From Betaproteobacteria bacterium (GTDB taxonomy: Bacteria; Pseudomonadota; Gammaproteobacteria; Burkholderiales; Thiobacillaceae): 64,000 nt of DNA. The stretch covers positions 1 to 64,000 of the forward strand of contig JACRNB010000015.1 of NCBI GenBank assembly GCA_016219425.1, read 5' to 3'. Each line of letters starts with the position of its first letter. Positions within the stretch are counted from its first letter, which is position 1. This document shows, piece after piece, positions 58,871-64,000 of the stretch. Made by a program: the position numbers and the translations under genes. The notes beneath the pieces are model-generated. The model did no database searches, was not told where the DNA came from, and worked only from the letters and a program-made list of their open reading frames with translations.

Positions 58871-60547
58871 TTACTTCGCCCATTCCCGGTTGCTCCCGCT
58901 GACCATGCGGTATTGGTAATAGCGGCACTCCAGCGGCCCGTTGTAGAGCTTGGTGCGGCGGCTGGCGGAAAGGCCGATGCCCTTCTCGAAGGCCTCGTCG
59001 GCGGTGATGAACCAGGCGGTCCAGCCGGCGTAGCGTTGCTTCAGCACGTCGCCCATGCCCTGGTACAGGGCCGCCATGTCGTCCACGGAGAGGCGCACGC
59101 CGTAGGGCGGGTTGCTGATGAGGACGCCGGGGCCGGGAGGCGTTTCCACCTCCAGGAAGTCCGCCTCGCGCAGGCGCACGCACTCCAGCAGGCCCGCCGC
59201 TTTCAGGTTGAGGCCGGCGGCGCGCACCATGCGCGGGTCCACGTCGGCGCCGAAGATGGGGAGGGCCTCCGGCTCGTGCGCCTGCGCCTCCGCCTCCTTG
59301 CGCACGCGCTGCCAGGTGAGGTTGTCGAAGCCCTTGAGTTTTTCGAAGGCGAAATGGCGGCGCAGGCCGGGGGCGCGGTTCAGCCACATCATCGCCGCCT
59401 CGATCAGCAGTGTGCCGCCGCCCATCATGGGGTCGAAAAAGGGTGTGCCGGGCTGCCAGCCGGAGAGCCGGATCAGGCCCGCCGCGAGGTTTTCGTTGAG
59501 CGGCGCGGTGGCCGGCTCGACCCGGAAGCCGCGCCGGTTGAGCGGCTCGCCGGTGAGGTCCACATAGAGGGTGTAGCGCTCGTCGGTGAGATAGAGGACC
59601 ACGGGCGCATCCGGCTCGCGCGTATCCACGCTGGGGCGCGCGCCGGTGACGGTGCGGAAGCGGTCGCAGATCGCGTCCTTGATCTTGAGGGTGGCGAAAT
59701 TGAGGCTCTTGAGGGGGCTGTTGCGGCCCACGGTGTTGATCGCAATGGTGCGTTCCACCTCGAACAGGTTGGGCCAGTCCACCTTGGCCGCACCCTGGTA
59801 GAGGTCGTCCTCGGAGCGATAACGGCCCTCGCCCACGCGCCACAGCACGCGCACCGCGAGACGGCTCCACAGGTTCACCCGCCAGGCCAGTTCCAGGTTG
59901 CCGCGAAAGGCGACGCCGCCGGGGGCCGGGCGCGCATCCTCCACGCCGATCTCCGTCAGTTCCGCCACCAGTTCCTGCTCCAGCCCCTTGGTGCAGGGGG
60001 CGAAGAAGTGGTTGAGGCCGGAGGGATGGGCCACGGGCGGGGCGTCGGTGTGGGGACGGCGCGCGGGGCGCGGGCGTTCGTCGTGCTGCGGTTCGCGTTC
60101 CTCCGGGCGCGGACGCCGGCGCGGGGCGTCGCCCATCTTTTCCTGCAACTCCGGGTCGTAGGAGCGGTCGGGTACGCGCGCCTCGCGCCGCACCGGGGGT
60201 TCGCCGCCCTCACTGCGCCGGGGCCGCTCGCCGCCCTCTGCGCGCGGGGTGAATTTGCGCGGCGCATCGTCGGGCTGGTCGCGGCGCGGCTTACGCTCGC
60301 CCCGGTCGGCGCCGGATTTCGGGCCGGGCGCGCCGCTGCGCTCTCGCGGCGGACGTTTGGGTGCGGCGGCCTCGTCCTGCGTCGCATCGGGGCGCTTGGG
60401 CAGCACGGTGGGCACCCCCAGGTCGCGCTTCTGGTTGTGCGACAGGTGCCTGCCGCGCACCGGGTCGCGGGTGCGCTCTTGCGTCTTGCCGGGTGCTTCG
60501 GGTTTGATGCCTATCTTCGGGCGCTTAGGGTGATCGGATGCTGACAA
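58871..60547 (-). CDS. RlmL-like 23S rRNA (guanine-N2) methyltransferase with long disordered N-terminus
   Basis: A 558-residue protein. Residues about 1-175 are Arg/Pro/Glu-rich and disordered. A THUMP domain follows (about 178-290), then a methyltransferase of the UPF0020 type: DPMMGGGTLLIEAAMM (SAM motif) and NPPYGVRL (catalytic). It corresponds to the N-terminal half of E. coli RlmL, which modifies G2445. It starts at a TTG at 60547, overlapping the divergent TlpA-like gene start by ten bases; a GTG about 30 codons in is an alternative. Confidence 0.87.
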   Translation of the reverse strand: MSASDHPKRPKIGIKPEAPGKTQERTRDPVRGRHLSHNQKRDLGVPTVLPKRPDATQDEAAAPKRPPRERSGAPGPKSGADRGERKPRRDQPDDAPRKFTPRAEGGERPRRSEGGEPPVRREARVPDRSYDPELQEKMGDAPRRRPRPEEREPQHDERPRPARRPHTDAPPVAHPSGLNHFFAPCTKGLEQELVAELTEIGVEDARPAPGGVAFRGNLELAWRVNLWSRLAVRVLWRVGEGRYRSEDDLYQGAAKVDWPNLFEVERTIAINTVGRNSPLKSLNFATLKIKDAICDRFRTVTGARPSVDTREPDAPVVLYLTDERYTLYVDLTGEPLNRRGFRVEPATAPLNENLAAGLIRLSGWQPGTPFFDPMMGGGTLLIEAAMMWLNRAPGLRRHFAFEKLKGFDNLTWQRVRKEAEAQAHEPEALPIFGADVDPRMVRAAGLNLKAAGLLECVRLREADFLEVETPPGPGVLISNPPYGVRLSVDDMAALYQGMGDVLKQRYAGWTAWFITADEAFEKGIGLSASRRTKLYNGPLECRYYQYRMVSGSNREWAK

Positions 60548-61041
60548 GAGAATTCCTCAAGAAATGGACGCCCAGTCCGGTGACGGCGATTTTGCTCACC
60601 CTCATCGTCTACCTCTGGTTCCGTCCGCCCGCCTCGGTGGACGATCTGAACCGGCCAGCGCCGGAGCTTCCCGAACTCGCGGCGCTGAAGGGGCAGGTGG
60701 TGCTGGTGAATTTCTGGGCCGTCTGGTGTCCGTACTGCCGCCACGAGATGCCGGCCATGCAGGACTATTACATCGCCAAGCGCGACAAGGGGTTCGCCAT
60801 TGTCGCCTACAGCCTGGACAAAACCCAGGCCGAGGCGGACGCCTATATGCGTCAGGAGGGCTATACCTTCCCCGCGCCCCTGGCGCCGCCGGGCGTTGCG
60901 GCGGCCTTCGGCGGCGTGGACAAGCTGCCCACCTCGTATGTGATCGACCGCCAGGGGCGCATCCGCCACCGCATCAGCGGGCAGGTGCATGCAGGGCGGC
61001 TGCACGACCTGATTGACCCTTTGCTGGCGCTGCCGCCATGA
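60538..61041 (+). CDS. TlpA-like membrane-anchored thioredoxin
   Basis: A 167-residue protein with an N-terminal transmembrane helix (about 14-28) and a periplasmic thioredoxin fold. The active site is FWAVWCPYCRHEM (CxxC), and the cis-Pro loop is KLPTSYVID. Similar to TlpA/ResA proteins that reduce disulfides in secreted proteins or apocytochromes. Confidence 0.88.
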   Translation: MLTREFLKKWTPSPVTAILLTLIVYLWFRPPASVDDLNRPAPELPELAALKGQVVLVNFWAVWCPYCRHEMPAMQDYYIAKRDKGFAIVAYSLDKTQAEADAYMRQEGYTFPAPLAPPGVAAAFGGVDKLPTSYVIDRQGRIRHRISGQVHAGRLHDLIDPLLALPP

Positions 61042-61058
61042 ACGGCCATCGCGCCGAT

Positions 61059-61126
61059 GTAGCGCCGGCATCCTTGCCGGCTCGTTTCCGCCTGCCAGAA
61101 GGAGCCGGCAAGGATGCCGGCGCTAC
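61059..61126. repeat. GTAGCGCCGGCATCCTTGCC palindrome
   Basis: Inverted arms (61059-61083 and 61102-61126) with a short spacer, 18 bases after the thioredoxin gene. Same family as 14979 and 25338. Confidence 0.85.
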
Positions 61127-61158
61127 CTGGGCGCAGGACTATCATCCGCGCCCATGAT

Positions 61159-61391
61159 CCTAGAAACCTCCGTTGACCGCTTCTTTGCCCTCGTGAGGGC
61201 GCATGGATGTTGGCGTTTGCGCCTCCGGGGACGCTCCCCCATTGGGTGGGCCGCTACGCGTCCGATTGCACGGTTTTCGCGTTGCCTGGCGGCGTTGCTC
61301 CTCCTTGCGGGGCTGGCCCCGCCGCGTCGTCGCGCCTTGCCAGGCAACGCGAAAACCGCACACTCGGGCGCGTCCAACGAAGGTTTCTAGG
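61159..61391. mobile_element. 233-bp MITE with target-site duplication ATGAT
   Basis: The ends are inverted: CCTAGAAACCTCCGTTG at the left, and the complement of CCTAGAAACCTTCGTTG at the right. An inner inverted pair (GCACGGTTTTCGCGTTGCC, 61268-61290, and its near-complement 61339-61361) can also fold. ATGAT flanks both sides (61154-61158 and 61392-61396). It has no transposase. The right ATGAT contains the start codon of the next gene. Together with the repeat at 61059 it fills 61042-61391. Confidence 0.88.
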
Positions 61392-63722
61392 ATGATCGCC
61401 TGGTTGCCCCGCTTCTTCTCCCTGCCCGTGCTGGCCGCCGTGGTCGGCGGTTTGTGGCTTTACCCCTATGCCCAGGGGGCGCTGGCCGTTGGCCTCACGC
61501 TCTGCGCCGCCATTGGTTTGTGGCGTCCGGTCTGGCTGCTTACCCTGATTCCCGCCTGGCTTGCCCTGGTCAATCTGGCCCCCTGGAGCGGCAGCGTGTT
61601 CCTGGAGGATTTCGACCTGGCGCTGGGGGCCGCGCTGTTCGTCTTCCTCGCCCGCGCCCGCTACACCCTGGACCTGCGCATGCCCGCCGGGCGGCTCATC
61701 TTCCTGCTGCTGTTCCTGCTTTCCTGCATCGTCAGCATCTCCCGCGGTCTGTATCCCCTGCCGGACTGGGAGCCGGTGGAACTGTCTTCCTACTACAGCC
61801 GCTGGAGCGCCCTGCGCATGGGCAAGAGCTTCCTCTGGGCGCTGCTGCTGCTGCCCGGCGTGGCGGCGTTGATGCGGGAGGATCGCGCCCTGGCGTTGCG
61901 CCATCTGGTCTGGGGTCTGGCCCTGGGCGGGGCGGCGGTGGGCGGCATCGCCCTGTGGGAGCGGGGGGTGTTCAACGCCATCGTCGCGACGGATTCCCTC
62001 CGCCTGGTGCTGTACCGTCTGCTGGATTTCACTTCCAACTACCGTATCACCGGCCTCTTTTCCGAGATGAACGCGGGCGGCGAGGCCATTGACGGTTTCA
62101 TGGCCCTGACCTGGTGTTTCGGTCTTCTGGCCGCCGCAGGCAGTCGTTCCTGGCGCGGCATGGCGGCGGGCGGCGCGTTTTTCGCCCTGGCGCTGTACGC
62201 CCTGGTCACCACCTTCTCCCGCGCCAGCTACCTGGGCCTGCTCACCGGTGCGGCGGCGGGGGCGGCGCTGTTGGTGATGCGTCGTCGCGCCGGGCCCGGC
62301 GGTGCGCCCCTGCGCTTCGACGCCAACAGCCTGCCCGGTCTGCTCGCGCCCCTGACCCTGGCGCTGGCCTACGGCAAGGGCGGCATCATCGCCGTGCTGG
62401 CGGGGCTGCTGGCCTGGGGCGGTGCGCTTCTTGCCGCCTACCTTGCGCGTCAGCGGCATCGGGCGGCCTGGCTCGGTCTGGGCGTGGGGGCGCTGTTCCT
62501 GGGGCTGCTGGGGATGTCCCACGCCATGGAGACCAGCCGTTGGGTGGCGAACGAGTCGGGCGATGCCTTCCTGCTGGCTGCGGCCCTGTGCCTGATCAAC
62601 GCTGCGGGCGGCGGTTGGGCCGGCCACCGGCTGGCGCCGCTGCTGAATCCGCGCGCCCTCATCATCACCCTGGTGGCGGTGGCGGTGGGGCTGGGCGTGG
62701 TGCTGCCCGCCGCCTTCGGCGCCCTGATGGGGGTGCGCATGCAGACCGCCGGCAAGGATGTGGAGAAACGGGAACACCACTGGGTCAAGGCCATCGAGAT
62801 GATGTCCCCGGAACTGGACGCCACCTTGTTCGGCGAGGGCGTGGGACGCTTTCCTGCGCGCTATCTCTGGTCTCAGGGCCGCACCGGCACGGGGATTGGC
62901 GAGGACATGGGCAGCTACCAGTTTCAGCGCGATGAAGAGGGCCGCAATCTCTATCTGGCCATGGGGGGCGGCCAGGATGCGCGCGTGACTCAGCGCGTGC
63001 CGCTGCCGGCGGGGCGCAGCTACACCCTATCGCTCAAGGTGAAGACGGACGATCCGCAGCTCTGGCTGCGTCTGCGCCTGTATCGCCGCAATGTGGTGAT
63101 GCTGGAGGACGGCATGGGTCAGGCGGTGAACTTCGAGCGCACCCTGACCAGTACCCAGGGGCAGTGGGTGACGGTGGCCTGGAACTTCAAGATGGGTGCG
63201 TTGGGGGAGGACGGCCTGACGGCGCGCCTGCCTCTGGTGCTGGAGGTCATGAACCTGCGCAAGTACGACTACACCCAGCGCGCCGGCACCGTGGCCCTGA
63301 TCGACGAGGTGAGCCTGAAAGACCAGTACGGCGAGGAGTGGATTGCCAACGGCGATTTCTCGCGCGGCATGGAGCGCTGGTTCCCGCATTTCGACTTCAA
63401 CCACATGCCGTGGCACATCAAGAACCTGTGGGTGAACATCTACTTCGATCAAGGGGCGCTGGGGGCGCTGGCCCTGGCGGGGTTGTTCTTCACGGTGCTG
63501 GCGGCGTCGGTGCAGCGCGCGCGCCGGGGCGACCTGTGGGGCGTGGCTACCGCCGCCGCCCTGGTCAGCTTCCTGACCGTGGGCCTGTTCGGCGGCCTGC
63601 TCGACATGCCCAGGGTGATGTTCCTGTGCTTCCTGTTGCTGCTGGCGAGTGCGCTGTCCGGTGCGCGTCGCACCCCAAAGCAGCCCCACGGTCACCATCA
63701 CCCTCACCATCACCCCTTGTAG
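61392..63722 (+). CDS. O-antigen ligase-like membrane protein with periplasmic carbohydrate-binding-like domain
   Basis: A 776-residue protein. About ten transmembrane helices occupy residues 8-460, with the Wzy/WaaL-like region (NYRITGLFSEMNAGGEAIDG, TTFSRASYLGLL). A large soluble part (about 500-675) has a beta-sandwich-like run (YTLSLKVKTDDPQLWLRLRL, then WEWxNG-like IANGDFSRGMERWFPH), followed by a further helix pair. The C-terminus is HGHHHPHHHPL. It may polymerise or ligate glycans. Its start codon sits in the MITE target duplication, so no native RBS remains. Its TAG stop lies in a REP element. Confidence 0.78.
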   Translation: MIAWLPRFFSLPVLAAVVGGLWLYPYAQGALAVGLTLCAAIGLWRPVWLLTLIPAWLALVNLAPWSGSVFLEDFDLALGAALFVFLARARYTLDLRMPAGRLIFLLLFLLSCIVSISRGLYPLPDWEPVELSSYYSRWSALRMGKSFLWALLLLPGVAALMREDRALALRHLVWGLALGGAAVGGIALWERGVFNAIVATDSLRLVLYRLLDFTSNYRITGLFSEMNAGGEAIDGFMALTWCFGLLAAAGSRSWRGMAAGGAFFALALYALVTTFSRASYLGLLTGAAAGAALLVMRRRAGPGGAPLRFDANSLPGLLAPLTLALAYGKGGIIAVLAGLLAWGGALLAAYLARQRHRAAWLGLGVGALFLGLLGMSHAMETSRWVANESGDAFLLAAALCLINAAGGGWAGHRLAPLLNPRALIITLVAVAVGLGVVLPAAFGALMGVRMQTAGKDVEKREHHWVKAIEMMSPELDATLFGEGVGRFPARYLWSQGRTGTGIGEDMGSYQFQRDEEGRNLYLAMGGGQDARVTQRVPLPAGRSYTLSLKVKTDDPQLWLRLRLYRRNVVMLEDGMGQAVNFERTLTSTQGQWVTVAWNFKMGALGEDGLTARLPLVLEVMNLRKYDYTQRAGTVALIDEVSLKDQYGEEWIANGDFSRGMERWFPHFDFNHMPWHIKNLWVNIYFDQGALGALALAGLFFTVLAASVQRARRGDLWGVATAAALVSFLTVGLFGGLLDMPRVMFLCFLLLLASALSGARRTPKQPHGHHHPHHHPL

Positions 63723-63796
63723 GAGCCCGGCTGTGCCGGGCGATCAACCCGCTTCGCGCCAGGCAAAGGCATCGCCCGGCACAGCCGGGCTCCTAC
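63719..63796. repeat. REP-like palindrome after the ligase-like gene
   Basis: Inverted GTAGGAGCCCGGCTGTGCCG arms about 75 bases in all. The TAG of the left arm is the stop codon of the preceding gene. Same family as 1-340 and 7982. Confidence 0.88.
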
Positions 63797-63827
63797 AGGG
63801 GGGGTGTGGCGTGACCGGGGGTGGCCG

Positions 63828-64000
63828 TCAGGCGTTCCCGACCTCGTTCAGCAGTTTTTCCACCGCCCTCCGGTAGTAGACGAAGTCCATCTCCGGGCAG
63901 GGCGCGCCCAGGCGGGTGCAGGCGGCGGAGACCTGGCCGCGGTGGTGCTGGTAGTGGCCGAATACATGGGTGAGCGCGTCATGCACCGACATGCGGCGCG
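63828..64000 (-). CDS. DinB-family protein (5' end outside window)
   Basis: The C-terminal 57 codons of a minus-strand gene. HVFGHYQHHRGQVSAACTRLG carries the HxxxHRGQ motif of DinB/YfiT four-helix metalloproteins, and the end reads AVEKLLNEVGNA. The metal site and full function cannot be judged from this part. Confidence 0.7.
   Translation of the reverse strand, partial: RRMSVHDALTHVFGHYQHHRGQVSAACTRLGAPCPEMDFVYYRRAVEKLLNEVGNA

Overview
The window is a GC-rich chromosomal segment that reads as a betaproteobacterium. The clues are the T. ferrooxidans-type glutamate-cysteine ligase, a PEP-CTERM protein with the PrsT TPR lipoprotein, an MSHA-type pilus operon, and the algH-ruvX-pyrR-pyrB-pyrC' order shared by beta- and gammaproteobacteria. 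I cannot name the genus from sequence alone. No rRNA, tRNA, CRISPR array or prophage is visible. Coding density is high, and most operons are chained by 4-bp ATGA overlaps.

Layout. 1-340 is a tandem repeat. 362-4972 (minus) is a DevBCA-like ABC exporter whose membrane-fusion protein carries an extra multi-TM domain. 5047-7463 (minus) is a CBS-PAS-GGDEF-EAL protein coupled to a small unknown protein. 7560-9919 (minus) has TfoX-N, MBL-fold and RlmJ genes. 10015-15285 (plus) is an arsenic-resistance region: arsR, two arsC, acr3, an odd MBL protein, an ArsP-type permease, a small Cys-tailed protein and a thioredoxin-like protein. Two near-identical ArsR-type operators precede its two halves. 15492-19134 is the PEP-CTERM part (prsT, an orphan PEP-CTERM tail, a PEP-CTERM protein with a sigma-54-like promoter). 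19247-20713 is mpl, with a repeat inserted in frame, followed by a 135-bp tandem array. 21342-24753 is a Mla/MCE lipid-transport operon, followed by a YqiA-like esterase, an RNase II-like enzyme and a TonB-like protein.

28358-33325 (minus) holds a PqqD-like protein, an HprK-related kinase and a nucleotidyltransferase (the set called the HPr-rel-A system in other genomes). Next comes a secreted protein ending in 17 serines, then a TPR glycosyltransferase-like protein. I regard this cluster as the best candidate for an undescribed system. It diverges, across mirror-image promoter elements, from the MSHA pilus operon at 33443-48118 (mshG, A, C, D, O, P, Q, I, a PilN-like gene, J, K, L, M, N; no mshE). 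MshQ here is a 1342-residue putative adhesin with a beta-helix plus LamG architecture.

The last part holds gshA, a Cache-PAS-GGDEF-EAL-REC protein, a WGR/ParS-like protein, the pyr operon with an inactive PyrC' and an embedded DUF4258/DUF2283 pair, active pyrC, bacteriohemerythrin, an RlmL-like methyltransferase, a TlpA-like thioredoxin, a 233-bp MITE inserted at the start codon of an O-antigen-ligase-like gene, and a partial DinB-family gene.

A second theme is small palindromic repeats of several families. They fill intergenic gaps, supply stop codons, and in at least four genes (tonB-like, mpl, mshP, mshM) sit in frame inside the coding sequence.
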